Shown here in pieces: positions 9,194 to 18,150 of a stretch of 64,000 bases of DNA (the first letter of the stretch is position 1; each line of letters starts with the position of its first letter). The position numbers and the translations under genes were made by a program. Origin of the DNA: Lipingzhangella_A rawalii (lineage in GTDB: Bacteria; Actinomycetota; Actinomycetes; Streptosporangiales; Streptosporangiaceae); contig NZ_JAVLVT010000001.1 of NCBI RefSeq assembly GCF_031628175.1, positions 992,001-1,056,000 of the forward strand, given 5' to 3'. Below the pieces are notes generated by a model, which saw nothing but the letters and a program-made list of their open reading frames with translations, did no database searches and was not told the DNA's origin.

Positions 9194-11050
9194 TCATTCG
9201 CGATCCTCCATCGTTGCCGCACGGCGTCGCCACATCAGCAGGCCGATTCCCACCAGCACCACGAGTACTGCGGCACCGATTCCCGCCAGCATTGTGGGGG
9301 AGGTTCGTTGCTGCTCGTGGGCTGTCACGGGTTCGGCGGTCAGCCAGCTCCAGTAGCCGTCCTGCCCCCACAACTGTCCCCCCGGGTCGGGCTGGGGCTG
9401 CATCCCGGCGACCCGGTCGGTGCGATAGGCCTCCAGGGAGTTGGAGTAGGCGATCACGTTGACCACAGCCGAGGTATAGAGGATCTCCTGCATCTCGGCG
9501 ACGAGCTCGACCCGCCGGTCCTCGTCGTACTCGGCGATCTGCTGATCGTACAGATCGTCGTACTCTTCGTCACAGAACCAGGAGTCGCTGCTGCGGTCAC
9601 CTCCGGGTTCGTCGGGACGCGTGTCGCACCGGTGAATATTGAGTACCGGGCTCGGGTCCGGGTTCACTGACCAACCGGTGAAGATGAGATCGTACTCGCC
9701 GGCGTCGAGTTGTTCTCCGATCTGTCCGGGGTCCACGTAGTGGCCGGCCACGTCAATCCCGATGTCGGCCAGCCATTCCTCCATGTGTTCACCTGTGGTG
9801 ACGCGGCGGGGATCGTCGGCGTGGACGTGCATCCGGAGTTCGAGAGGATCCCCGTTCGGAGAGACACGCACTCCGTCGTCCCCCAGCTCGTAGCCGGCAT
9901 CGTCCAGCATCGCGTTGGCGTGCTCGGGGTCGTGGTCGATCCGGGTGTCGTCGTCAGGGACCCAGTGGTAGTCGGCATACCGCTCGGGAATGTAGCCCTC
10001 GGCTGGGATGGCGTGTCCGCCGTAGGAGCGCTCGACCACCTGATCCTTGTCGATCGCGTACATGATGGCCTGGCGCAGCGTCTCGTCGGTCAGGGCGGGA
10101 TGACCGTCGCCCACGGGCTCACCCCCGGTGGTCTCGGCTCCCGGGTTGATGGTGAAACCCTCCCAGCGGCGGCCAATACCATCGTTGACCTCGATATTGG
10201 GTTCCTCCCGGAGCGCCTCTACCTGAGCGGGCGCCAATCCTTCCACGAAATCGACGTCCCCGGCCCGCAGTGCCTCAATCTCGGCGTCCTTGTCCGCAAA
10301 CCACTCCAGAACGATCTCGTCGAAGTTCGGGCCCTCCTCCCGCCAGTAGCCGTCGTTGGCCTCCAGTCGGGCGAAGTTCTCCGTCTCGTACTCCACCAGC
10401 TCGAAGGGGCCACTTCCGATGATGGGGTAGGCAGAGCCGTCCACCTCGGGAAGCTCCCCGAAGTCCTCCTGACCGGACCAGACGTGCTCGGGGACGATCG
10501 GAACGGACAGGTGTTCCATGATGACCTGTGGCTCGTCGATCTCGATTTCGAGGGTGTGATCGTCCACGGCGGTGACGCGGTCGAAGTTCTCGACCTGGTC
10601 CCCGTTGGCGATGGCCGCCGTCTCTTCCTCCATGATCGTGGTGAACGTGAACGCGGCGTCGTGGGCCGTCACGGGCTCACCGTCGCTCCACTCCAGGTCC
10701 TGGCGGATGTGGTAGGTCCAGGTGCGTTCGTCTGCGGAGACCTCCCAGTCCTCCGCCAGGGCCCCGATCACCTCGTCGGTCTCGGGATCGTAGGTGGTCA
10801 GGAAGTGATAAACGAGCCGGTTGACCGAGGTGGACAACAGGTAGGGGGTCACGAAGGGGTTCCAGGTGTCGATGGTCTGCGACACGGCGATGGTCAGCCG
10901 TGTGTCCGCGGAATCGTCCGCGCCGTCCGCGCTGGCGGCGACCTTCACGGGTAGCCCGATCGCCGCGATCGCCAGCGCGGTGACCGAGGCAAGGAATCGA
11001 GGTAGGACCCGGTGCCGGGGTACGGCCACGGAAACCGTGTTGTGGGGCAT
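9194..11050 (-). CDS. Peptide ABC transporter substrate-binding protein with C-terminal membrane anchor
   Basis: Family 5 extracellular solute-binding protein, 618 residues, first gene of the operon. The N-terminus is a secretion signal (hydrophobic LASVTALAIAAIGLP) with no lipobox cysteine. The binding domain starts around RLTIAVSQTIDTWNPF and includes the TFTTIME and AIDKDQVV segments of the family. Unlike typical bacterial members, it ends in a hydrophobic helix (about 586-607) followed by RRRAA, so it is probably held in the membrane by its C-terminus instead of a lipid. The mature protein is extremely acidic, as in salt-adapted organisms. A purine-rich ribosome site and an inverted repeat lie just upstream. 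The transported peptide is unknown. Confidence 0.9.
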   Translation of the reverse strand: MPHNTVSVAVPRHRVLPRFLASVTALAIAAIGLPVKVAASADGADDSADTRLTIAVSQTIDTWNPFVTPYLLSTSVNRLVYHFLTTYDPETDEVIGALAEDWEVSADERTWTYHIRQDLEWSDGEPVTAHDAAFTFTTIMEEETAAIANGDQVENFDRVTAVDDHTLEIEIDEPQVIMEHLSVPIVPEHVWSGQEDFGELPEVDGSAYPIIGSGPFELVEYETENFARLEANDGYWREEGPNFDEIVLEWFADKDAEIEALRAGDVDFVEGLAPAQVEALREEPNIEVNDGIGRRWEGFTINPGAETTGGEPVGDGHPALTDETLRQAIMYAIDKDQVVERSYGGHAIPAEGYIPERYADYHWVPDDDTRIDHDPEHANAMLDDAGYELGDDGVRVSPNGDPLELRMHVHADDPRRVTTGEHMEEWLADIGIDVAGHYVDPGQIGEQLDAGEYDLIFTGWSVNPDPSPVLNIHRCDTRPDEPGGDRSSDSWFCDEEYDDLYDQQIAEYDEDRRVELVAEMQEILYTSAVVNVIAYSNSLEAYRTDRVAGMQPQPDPGGQLWGQDGYWSWLTAEPVTAHEQQRTSPTMLAGIGAAVLVVLVGIGLLMWRRRAATMEDRE

Positions 11051-11075
11051 CGGCCTCGCCCTCTCTGGGGGGACT

Positions 11076-11095
11076 CTGAAGAAAACTTTCTTCAG
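11076..11095. promoter_or_regulatory. Inverted repeat, candidate operator of the peptide importer operon
   Basis: Arms CTGAAGAAA and TTTCTTCAG are perfectly complementary with a 2-base spacer. It sits 26 bp upstream of the binding-protein start, in the region between two divergent genes, where a repressor could block the promoter. No run of T follows, so a terminator is unlikely. The cognate regulator is not encoded next to it. Confidence 0.5.
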
Positions 11096-11221
11096 TACTC
11101 GTATTTTCGGTGTTTATCACCGCCCTCCGGGGACGTCAACGGAACTCCACACTTCTGTTACGCACCGGCCCCGCCATCTCCGATTCGCCCGTAAACCCCG
11201 CCGACCGTAGGGTTCTGTGCC

Positions 11222-11929
11222 ATGATGGGGCATACGCACGCCCTCAGTGGGGCGGCAGGATGGATGGCAGCGGTTCCGCTCGTCCAGGACACGGAGCTGG
11301 CCGGAATCTCGATCCAGCTCGGGCCCGGAGAGATCGTGGCCGGCGCACTCGTCTGCGCGGGATCCGCACTCTTGCCTGACCTGGACCACCGTAGCGCGAC
11401 GATCACCCAGACGTACGGCATTGTGACCCGGACACTGAGCCGTGTCATCAACTGGGCCTTCGGTGGACATCGAAACGGCACGCACTCTCTGTTCTTCGCG
11501 GCCCTGGCGGGCGTGGGGGCGGGTGCGCTGGCCTTGGTCAACGAACTGGCCGTACAGATCTTCGTGTTCCTGATGATCGGGATCGCCCTACGTGGCCTCG
11601 GCCTCGGCGTTCCCAAGAACCAGACCGCCTCCGAGGTCATCAACGCACTGGTCACAGCCGGAATCGTCCTCGCCCTCTACTCGGCGGGGGTGGACTACGC
11701 CTGGATGGGGCTCGCGGTCGCCTTCGGCTGCCTCCTCCACTTTCTCGGCGACATCCTCACACACATGGGATGTCCGCTGTTCTGGCCGATCAACACCTAT
11801 CGTGTCGGCAACAACATCGGGTTCAGCACCAACGGAACGGTCGAGCAGTACCTGGTGACCCCGCTGCTCACCATCGCCGTCATCCTCTACTCGATCTACC
11901 TGTTCCCCTGGCCAGACCTACTCCCCTGA
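11222..11929 (+). CDS. YdjM-like membrane-bound metal-dependent hydrolase (DUF457)
   Basis: A 235-residue membrane protein of the YdjM/DUF457 family, an HD-like set of predicted membrane hydrolases of unknown substrate. The N-terminal MGHTHALSGAA, the acidic LLPDLDHRSATI and the histidines in GGHRNGTHSLF supply the conserved His/Asp residues. Later HFLGDILTHMGCPLFWPI matches the family C-terminal part. Four or five hydrophobic stretches are visible. Two ATG codons in a row (11222, 11225) can serve as start. It is divergent from the importer operon and appears monocistronic. Confidence 0.85.
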   Translation: MMGHTHALSGAAGWMAAVPLVQDTELAGISIQLGPGEIVAGALVCAGSALLPDLDHRSATITQTYGIVTRTLSRVINWAFGGHRNGTHSLFFAALAGVGAGALALVNELAVQIFVFLMIGIALRGLGLGVPKNQTASEVINALVTAGIVLALYSAGVDYAWMGLAVAFGCLLHFLGDILTHMGCPLFWPINTYRVGNNIGFSTNGTVEQYLVTPLLTIAVILYSIYLFPWPDLLP

Positions 11930-12270
11930 CCCAACACCTCTCCGACACCGGAACCCCGACCACATATTAGTCAGATCATAGGATGACTAAATCAATATAC
12001 GAGCATATGAATATATGACTACATGAATTCTCCATATCCCACAGATAACAGAACGGACATTTCTTCACGCGCACCTCCCCTCTCACCTACTTTCAGCGGA
12101 CGACTTCGTTAATCTGGCTCATGCAGGACATTTCGCCATTTATCTCGTACTGGCGTTCCTGATCACGCGTATCCACCGCACGCGGGGAGCACACCTCCGG
12201 GCACCCCGCGGCCCACAACTCCCTGGTGGATCCGCAGTACCGGACTTACCGAGCCGCTGAAAGGGCACGG
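11930..12270. other. AT-rich intergenic region
   Basis: This 341-bp region holds no convincing gene. Bases about 11960-12070 are much richer in A and T than anything nearby and contain two inverted repeats: TTAGTCA...TGACTAA (11967-11990) and CATAT/ATATG just after it. It probably contains the promoter of the binding-protein gene that follows. Confidence 0.6.
11967..11990. promoter_or_regulatory. Inverted repeat, candidate operator
   Basis: Seven-base arms TTAGTCA and TGACTAA are perfectly complementary around a 10-base centre. The overall size and symmetry suit a dimeric repressor. It lies about 280 bp upstream of the second binding-protein gene in the AT-rich patch; a weak terminator for the gene before it is the alternative. 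Confidence 0.4.
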
Positions 12271-13896
12271 ATGACCTCCGCTGACCGCACTTCCTCCCCA
12301 CACGTCGCAATGAAGCGACCCCGTCTCCGACGGATACCACTCCTGGCCACCACATGTGCCGGGGCCCTACTCGCCACCGCCTGTGGCGCTCCGGGTGGCG
12401 ACGCTAGAGACGATGCCACCTTCCAGCACCTCGTCTCCGGAAACATGATGATCGAGTGGGATCCCGCCCTTGCATACTCCGGAGAGCCCAAGGTCCTACG
12501 CAACACCTACGAGACTCTCACGTACTACAACTCGGAGACCGAGGAGATCGAGCCACTGCTGGCCGAGACCTGGGCGACCAGTGACGATGGCCTGGAGTGG
12601 ACGTTCGAGCTGCGGGACGATGTCACTTTCCATTCTGGGGAACCGCTCACCGCCGAGTCGGTCAAGGCAGCCATCGAGCGCACCGTTGACGTGGACGGAG
12701 GGCCGGCCTACCTGTGGAGCTCCGTCGACGAGATTGACGTAGCCGACGAGCACACCGTGCGGTTTCAGCTGGACTATCCGGCTCCCCTCGACCTGATCTC
12801 GGCCAGTGCCTACGGCGCGTCGATCTACGAGATCCCGGAGGACGGAACAGAGTCGGGCGCTGACGCCTACACGGGGGAAAGTTACGGGACTGGCCCCTAC
12901 ACCGTCACCGATTACCAGACCAATGCGGAATACGAGGTCACCCTGGAGGCATTCGATGACTACTGGGGCGGCTGGGAAGACAGCCACTTTGATGGGGTCG
13001 AGTTCCGGGTGGTCGAGGAAGCCGTGACCCGTGCCCGGTTGGTGGAACAGGGCGAGGCCCACTTCGTGGAGTCACTGCCCCAGCCGTTGGCCGATGAGCT
13101 CACCAATGCGGAGGACCTAGACATCCTGGAAACCGCATCGTTCCAGAACATGTTCCTGAACATGAACACCGAGGTCGAACCGCTGGACGATCCACAGGTC
13201 CGCGCGGCCATCGCCCACGCATTGAATCGCAATGCCTTCTCCGAGAGCAGCGATGGAGACCTCGTCCCACCCAGCGGCCTCGCCCCGGACGGGGTCTTCG
13301 GTGGTGGTGAGCACAGCGAACTGCCAAGCTACGACCCGGATGCGGCCGAGACGCTGATGGAGGACGCGGGATACGACCTCGACGCCGACATCCTGGAACT
13401 GGAGCTCACCTATACCGAGGACAATGAGATCCAAGACATCATCGCACCGCTGCTCCAGGATCAACTTTCGGATATCAACATCGAACTCGACGTTGTGGGG
13501 CTCCCCCACGAAGCCAATCTGGAGCGCGCGCAAAGCGAGGATCCGGACGAACGTCAGGACCTTCGACTGGTCAACTGGTGGCCGGACATGCCTGACGCCA
13601 GCTCGTGGTACGAGACGCTCTTCCAGACAGAGGAGGAGCCCTTCGCGAACACCAGCTACTACTCCAATCCGGACCTAGATGACATGATCGCGGGCATCGG
13701 GGAGCTGACCGCCACCTCTGAGGAGGAGGCCCTGGAAGAATACGCGCAGATGGAGGCGATCATCCTTGAGGATCTTCCCGCCGTCCCGCTGGGGGAGGTT
13801 TCCTACCGGCGGGTAATGCACAGTGATATCGACGGATACGTAGACAACCCGTTGTACGCACACGTCGTGCACGTCCACGACCTCGAACGCCCCTGA
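12271..13896 (+). CDS. Peptide ABC transporter substrate-binding lipoprotein
   Basis: Family 5 solute-binding protein of about 541 residues. A basic N-terminal stretch MKRPRLRRIP, a hydrophobic core and a lipobox-like ATAC mark it as a lipoprotein, so it is anchored differently from the first importer's binding protein. The binding domain shows AETWATSDDGLEWTFEL and later ALNRNAF. It is very acidic. The ATG at 12271 is preferred because GAAAGGG sits about 8 bp upstream; a GTG at 12226 and an ATG at 12310 are in frame, the last giving the most compact signal peptide. A strong terminator follows, so it can be transcribed apart from its presumed permeases. Ligand unknown. Confidence 0.88.
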   Translation: MTSADRTSSPHVAMKRPRLRRIPLLATTCAGALLATACGAPGGDARDDATFQHLVSGNMMIEWDPALAYSGEPKVLRNTYETLTYYNSETEEIEPLLAETWATSDDGLEWTFELRDDVTFHSGEPLTAESVKAAIERTVDVDGGPAYLWSSVDEIDVADEHTVRFQLDYPAPLDLISASAYGASIYEIPEDGTESGADAYTGESYGTGPYTVTDYQTNAEYEVTLEAFDDYWGGWEDSHFDGVEFRVVEEAVTRARLVEQGEAHFVESLPQPLADELTNAEDLDILETASFQNMFLNMNTEVEPLDDPQVRAAIAHALNRNAFSESSDGDLVPPSGLAPDGVFGGGEHSELPSYDPDAAETLMEDAGYDLDADILELELTYTEDNEIQDIIAPLLQDQLSDINIELDVVGLPHEANLERAQSEDPDERQDLRLVNWWPDMPDASSWYETLFQTEEEPFANTSYYSNPDLDDMIAGIGELTATSEEEALEEYAQMEAIILEDLPAVPLGEVSYRRVMHSDIDGYVDNPLYAHVVHVHDLERP

Positions 13897-13990
13897 CCAT
13901 CAGTAGGTCTGCGGGGCTGGACCGCGGGCTGCCCGGGCCACGGGGACCGCGAAAGCCGGCCCGTAGGTCCAGCCGGCGACTGACGCCGGT

Positions 13991-14022
13991 GCGGGGCCGA
14001 CCCCGTCGAGGGTCGGCCCCGC
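13991..14022. terminator. Strong hairpin terminator after binding-protein gene
   Basis: Perfect 13-bp arms (GCGGGGCCGACCC and its complement) enclose a 6-base loop, 95 bp after the binding-protein stop. It separates the abundant binding-protein message from the downstream GNAT-like gene. Confidence 0.75.
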
Positions 14023-14045
14023 CGCAATGCTAGTGCTAGTCAACC

Positions 14046-14828
14046 ATGAACCTCGTGATCACACCCGGCTCCGAACGCCCCCACCTCCTCGACGACTCGC
14101 GCCGCTTCGCCTCCGGTTTCCCTGACTTCCTCCAAGGAGACCCATATCGCGACTTCCTCCGTAAACCAGATGGCAGCCGGGACTTCGCCGAATACGCCCT
14201 GACCGCAACGCTGCCCGATGACGATGAGCATCCGGTGGCCCTGGCGGCCATGCTTCCCTTCCGTATGCGTCGGCGGGAGGACGGCACGTGTGCTCCACTG
14301 CCCGACGACGGCTGGGATGGTGTGGTCCGCTGGAACACCTACGACCGCCTGTACGGCTACACGCCCGATACGCTCGCGGCCCTTGCGGTGGCGATCCATC
14401 CCGAACTCCGTGGGCACAACCTGGCTGCCACCATGGTCTCGGCCATGCGAGACCGGGCTCGCGAACTCGGCTTCACCTCCCTGGTTGTTCCCCTCCGCCC
14501 CCCGCTCAAGGCACAGGAGCCCAGGATCCCCATGGCCAGCTACATCGCCCGCACGCGCCCCGATGGGCTGCCCGCCGATCCGTGGATGCGCGTTCATGCC
14601 CGTCTCGGGGGGCAGACGGTGGGTATCGCTCCGGCGGCGATGGTGGTCACCGCCCGCCTGGATCGATGGCGGGAGTGGACCGAACTGCCTTTCGATACTG
14701 CTGGTCCGGTCGAAGTCCCCGGTGCGCTGAGCCTGGTCCAGGTCAACCCGGACGAGGACTACGCCGTATACGTGGAACCGAACGTCTGGATCCGACATGT
14801 CCTGTCTACGTCCGAAGGTAACTCGTGA
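14046..14828 (+). CDS. GNAT-like acyltransferase in peptide-importer cluster
   Basis: A 260-residue protein with a GNAT fold signature: AVAIHPELRGHNLAATMVSA matches motif A (acetyl-CoA pyrophosphate loop), although the usual RGxGxG is RGHNLA with one glycine replaced. MRDRARELGFTSLVVPL follows as the next helix-strand. It is larger than a minimal GNAT and has ~100 residues before and after the core. It lies between the importer's binding protein and its permeases, which suggests it modifies the imported compound, but this is inferred. It probably starts very close to a TAGTGCTAGT promoter-like stretch. Confidence 0.65.
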   Translation: MNLVITPGSERPHLLDDSRRFASGFPDFLQGDPYRDFLRKPDGSRDFAEYALTATLPDDDEHPVALAAMLPFRMRRREDGTCAPLPDDGWDGVVRWNTYDRLYGYTPDTLAALAVAIHPELRGHNLAATMVSAMRDRARELGFTSLVVPLRPPLKAQEPRIPMASYIARTRPDGLPADPWMRVHARLGGQTVGIAPAAMVVTARLDRWREWTELPFDTAGPVEVPGALSLVQVNPDEDYAVYVEPNVWIRHVLSTSEGNS

Positions 14829-15380
14829 GTACGGAATTACCTGATGCCACAATTCGCACGTTTGCCGGATTCCGATAGAATCGCGCCGGGTGATCTCCAC
14901 CCGGCCTCCGGTCGTTCACCTACCGCTGGTCCAGGTACGAGCGGCTCTGCCACGCTGGAACGATGGCCGGACGTGCCGCAGGCCTGGGGCTGTCAACAGG
15001 CAGCCGGCCGTACCCGCCGCCAGCCCCTGGCAGATTCGCCATTCCCGACCGAGGAGGAGTTCCAGGTCCCACATCAGCCACCATTCCACCCCAGCACTTC
15101 ACACGATTGCGCGATGCATCGCCTCCCGGATGGAGACCGTCCGACCCGCACACGGCGATGCGGGGCCACAGCAGCGGACGTTCCCACTTCCAGGACGGCC
15201 GATCACACTGAACCATCGACCCTCCAGCACCGGCGGGCAACGGCCGGGACCGGTTCGGTGCACGGCTCGGCCATGTGAGTGGGCAGACGGCATCCCAGCT
15301 GACCCCGGACCGGTCGTCTCCCCCAGTCTGGGGAAGCGACCACCACCCTCGCCCATACAACCTGGCACGGAAACAAACCT
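14829..15380 (+). other. ~550-bp untranslated stretch before the permease genes
   Basis: No frame here looks coding. A sigma-70-like promoter is visible (TTCGCA at 14853 and TAGAAT at 14876 with a 17-bp spacer), followed at 14885-14905 by a hairpin with 8-bp arms GCCGGGTG/CACCCGGC. Transcription from it would give the permease operon a leader of about 495 nt. It does not match any riboswitch I recognise. Confidence 0.4.
14853..14881 (+). promoter_or_regulatory. Candidate sigma-70-type promoter for permease-ATPase operon
   Basis: TTCGCA and TAGAAT are separated by exactly 17 bp. The -10 box differs from TATAAT at one position. It is the best match in the gap ahead of the permease genes. Confidence 0.4.
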
Positions 15381-16397
15381 GTGATCGCCTACACCCTGCG
15401 ACGTATCGGGCTGGCGGGTTTTGTCAGCCTCGGCGTGGTTCTGCTGACCTTCGCCATCGGCCGGATCGTTCCCGGAGACCCGGCCGGAGCGTGGGCCGGA
15501 CCACGCGCCGGCCCCGAACAGCGGGAACGCATCCGCGAGGAGCTCGGTCTGGACGCCCCCGTTCCCGAACAGTTCGTCACCTACATCTGGGGGGTTCTCC
15601 GCGGTGACTGGGGCGTGTCGGTACGCACGCACCGTCCGGTGCTGGAGGACCTGTCCATCCTGCTCCCGAACACCTTCCAGCTGGTCTTCGCCGGGCTGTT
15701 CCTGGGCGTGCTCCTGGGTGTACCCGCAGGGCTGCTGGCCGCGCACTGCCACAACCGACTCCCGGACTTCGGGATCCGCCTGGGTGGTCTACTCGGGGCC
15801 GCGATGCCGGTGTTCTGGCTGGCCCTGATGCTCCAACTGCTGTTCTCCTCCAACCTGGGCTGGCTCCCGATCAACGGGATCTATGACCGTTCAGTGGAGA
15901 ACGCGTACCCCCTGAGCGAGGTCACGGGCGCTCCCGTGGTCGACAGCCTGATCACCGGCAACTGGCCGATGTTCCTCAGCTCGTTGGAGCATCTGATCCT
16001 GCCAGCCATCGTCGTGGCCGCCTACCCCTTCGCCATCGTCACCAGGATCGTGCGCGCGAACGTACTCGACACGCTCGGTGAGGGGCACATCCAGCTCACC
16101 CGGGCCCTGGGCTTCTCCGAAAGCGCAGTGTTGGGGAGATTCGCCCTGCGCTCCGCATGGAACCCGGTGCTTCAGGTCAGCGCCCTGATCTTCGGCTCCT
16201 CACTGGTCAACACCTTCCTCGTGGAGTCGGTGTTCACCTATCCGGGCCTGGGCAACTACGCGGCGGCAGCCGCCAAGGTCCAGGACATTCCCGCGATCGT
16301 CGGCGTCACGCTTCTGGTAGCGCTGTGCTACCTCGCCGCGAACCTCGCGGTCGACCTTCTGCACGCAGCACTCGACCCTCGGATCAGGCTACGGTGA
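15381..16397 (+). CDS. Peptide/nickel-type ABC transporter permease (DppB/NikB-like)
   Basis: Inner-membrane permease of 338 residues, DppB/NikB type, with about six helices. The N-terminal AIGRIVPGDPAGAW and C-terminal ESVFTYPGLGNYAAAAAKVQ fit the family, and ALGFSESAVLGRFALR is the ATPase-contact loop. It starts at a GTG without a strong ribosome site and overlaps the next gene as GTGA. It is first in a B-C-D-F gene order. Confidence 0.9.
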   Translation: MIAYTLRRIGLAGFVSLGVVLLTFAIGRIVPGDPAGAWAGPRAGPEQRERIREELGLDAPVPEQFVTYIWGVLRGDWGVSVRTHRPVLEDLSILLPNTFQLVFAGLFLGVLLGVPAGLLAAHCHNRLPDFGIRLGGLLGAAMPVFWLALMLQLLFSSNLGWLPINGIYDRSVENAYPLSEVTGAPVVDSLITGNWPMFLSSLEHLILPAIVVAAYPFAIVTRIVRANVLDTLGEGHIQLTRALGFSESAVLGRFALRSAWNPVLQVSALIFGSSLVNTFLVESVFTYPGLGNYAAAAAKVQDIPAIVGVTLLVALCYLAANLAVDLLHAALDPRIRLR

Positions 16398-17290
16398 CCA
16401 CTACAAGCCCCACGCACCCGCCGCTACCCACGCGCGTGCTCGCCGAGGCGCGCCGCTCCCCCGTACTCGCGGTAACAATCGTCCTGTTGATCCTGGTCGC
16501 ACTGGTCGGTGTGTTCGCCCCCTGGATCGCCCCGTACCCAGAGGACGCGCTCGGCAACACCGCACCCGACCGCTCCTATATACCGCCATCGAGTGACCAC
16601 TGGTTCGGCACCGACCACCTGGGGCGCGATGTCTTCTCCCGGGTGGTCTACGGCACCCGCTTCGGACTCGTCGTCTCGGTCGCGGTGGTCTGCATCTCGC
16701 TGGTGATCGGTATCGTGATCGGCCTGCTGGCCGGCTATATCGGAGGCTGGTGGGACGAAGGACTGATGCGCGTCACTGACGTGTTTCTTGCCGTACCCGG
16801 CCTGCTGTTGGCCCTCGCCCTGGCCAGTGCGCTGAATCCCGGCCTCATCGGAGCGACCATCGCCCTCAGTGTGACCTGGTGGCCGTGGTACACCCGCATT
16901 ATCCGCGGGGAGGTGCTTTCCGTGATGGGACGTAAACATATCGAGGCATGTCGAGCATTGGGGCTGAGCCACACCCGCGTGCTGCTACGACACGTCCTGC
17001 CCAACGCCCGCACCTCCCTGATGGTCCAGGCCTCCACCGACTTCGGTAGCGTCCTGCTGGCCGTCGCAGCCCTGTCCTTCCTGGGACTGGGGGCCCAGTC
17101 CCCAACACCTGACTGGGGACTGATGGTGGAACAAGCACGCACGCACTTCTCCACCCACTGGTGGATGGGCACTTTCCCGGGGTTGGCGATCCTGTTCGTG
17201 GCCGCCCTGTTCTACCTGCTGGGGGACGGGCTTCGCGATCGCCTGGACCCGAAGCACACCACGAGCACCGGTAGCGGGGGGACGACGTGA
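16394..17290 (+). CDS. Peptide/nickel-type ABC transporter permease (DppC/NikC-like)
   Basis: Second permease, 298 residues. The region HWFGTDHLGRDVFSRVVYGTR is the conserved DppC/NikC segment, and ACRALGLSHTRVLLRHVLPN is the EAA-like loop. The GTG start at 16394 overlaps the preceding stop; the frame is open further upstream but inside the DppB-like gene. The last bases overlap the ATPase start. Confidence 0.9.
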   Translation: MTTTSPTHPPLPTRVLAEARRSPVLAVTIVLLILVALVGVFAPWIAPYPEDALGNTAPDRSYIPPSSDHWFGTDHLGRDVFSRVVYGTRFGLVVSVAVVCISLVIGIVIGLLAGYIGGWWDEGLMRVTDVFLAVPGLLLALALASALNPGLIGATIALSVTWWPWYTRIIRGEVLSVMGRKHIEACRALGLSHTRVLLRHVLPNARTSLMVQASTDFGSVLLAVAALSFLGLGAQSPTPDWGLMVEQARTHFSTHWWMGTFPGLAILFVAALFYLLGDGLRDRLDPKHTTSTGSGGTT

Positions 17291-18150
17291 TGACCGAACC
17301 CACCTCCACGACCGGCACCGGAAACCCCGGGCCGCCCCATAGCCGCCTGGCCATCTCCGGGCTGACGATTTCCTTCGGGTCAACCCCGACGGTGTACCTG
17401 GACTCGCTGACCGTCGGGGACGGCGAAATCGTCGGACTCGCTGGCGAAAGCGGAGCCGGTAAGTCCCTGACCGGCCTGAGTGTTCTCGGGCTCACCCCCC
17501 GGATGGGCGCGTGGCTCACCGGCAGTATCCGGCTGGATGGCCGCGAACTTCTGACTCTTCCCGAGCGGGAGCTGCGCCGCCTTCGGGGTGGCACCATGGC
17601 ACTCATCCCGCAGAGCCCCGCCAGTGCCTTCAACCCCCTCCTCCGCGTCGGTACGGTCATCACCCGTGCGTTGCGACTGCACGGCGACACCCGTGCCCAG
17701 GCCCGGCAGCGGGCCGAGGCGGCGCTGGAGCGGGTACGCCTGTCCAAGGAGCACCTGCGCAGATACCCGCACCAGCTGTCCGGCGGCCAGCTCCAGCGGG
17801 TGGCTATCGCACTGGCGCTGGCCCTGGGGGCCCGCTTTCTGATCGCGGACGAACCCACCAGCGCTCTGGATGTCACGGTGCAGGCCGAGATCCTCCAGCT
17901 TCTCGAGCGGCTACGTGCGGAAGAGGGTTTGTCCATCCTTATGGTCAGTCACGATCTCGCGGCACTCGCTGGCTTGTGCGACCGGATCGTGGTCATGCGC
18001 GACGGCCGTGTCGTCGAGGACCGCCCCACTCTGGAGCTGGTGACCAGCCCAAACGATCCCTACACTGAAGAGCTCATCGATGCGGTCCCGCAGCTGGGGC
18101 CGGCCCCGGGACCAGCAGAGGCAGGAAGGGCAGGAACCGACGATGCTTGA
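17290..18150 (+). CDS. ABC transporter ATP-binding protein (DppD/NikD-like, short form)
   Basis: ATPase of 286 residues with Walker A GESGAGKSL, signature LSGGQLQRV and Walker B FLIADEPTSALDV. It lacks the Cys-containing oligopeptide C-terminal extension seen in the ATPases of the first importer and ends shortly after the helical domain, as in NikD-type subunits. The ATG at 17290 shares its A with the preceding TGA; a GTG at 17287 is one codon earlier. Confidence 0.9.
   Translation: MTEPTSTTGTGNPGPPHSRLAISGLTISFGSTPTVYLDSLTVGDGEIVGLAGESGAGKSLTGLSVLGLTPRMGAWLTGSIRLDGRELLTLPERELRRLRGGTMALIPQSPASAFNPLLRVGTVITRALRLHGDTRAQARQRAEAALERVRLSKEHLRRYPHQLSGGQLQRVAIALALALGARFLIADEPTSALDVTVQAEILQLLERLRAEEGLSILMVSHDLAALAGLCDRIVVMRDGRVVEDRPTLELVTSPNDPYTEELIDAVPQLGPAPGPAEAGRAGTDDA

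Noticed and set aside
9710..10954. Plus-strand open frame of about 414 codons
   Set aside because: Antisense to the binding-protein gene; its Val/Asp/Gly-rich sequence is a codon-bias artefact.
13897..13990. Extended cruciform CTGGACC/GGTCCAG before the terminator
   Set aside because: The arms are short and far apart, and the adjacent 13-bp hairpin explains termination well enough.
14046..14828. Assignment of the second importer cluster as a metallophore system
   Set aside because: The GNAT-like gene and short ATPases hint at it, but no biosynthetic enzyme for a chelator is present, so only a cautious note was kept.
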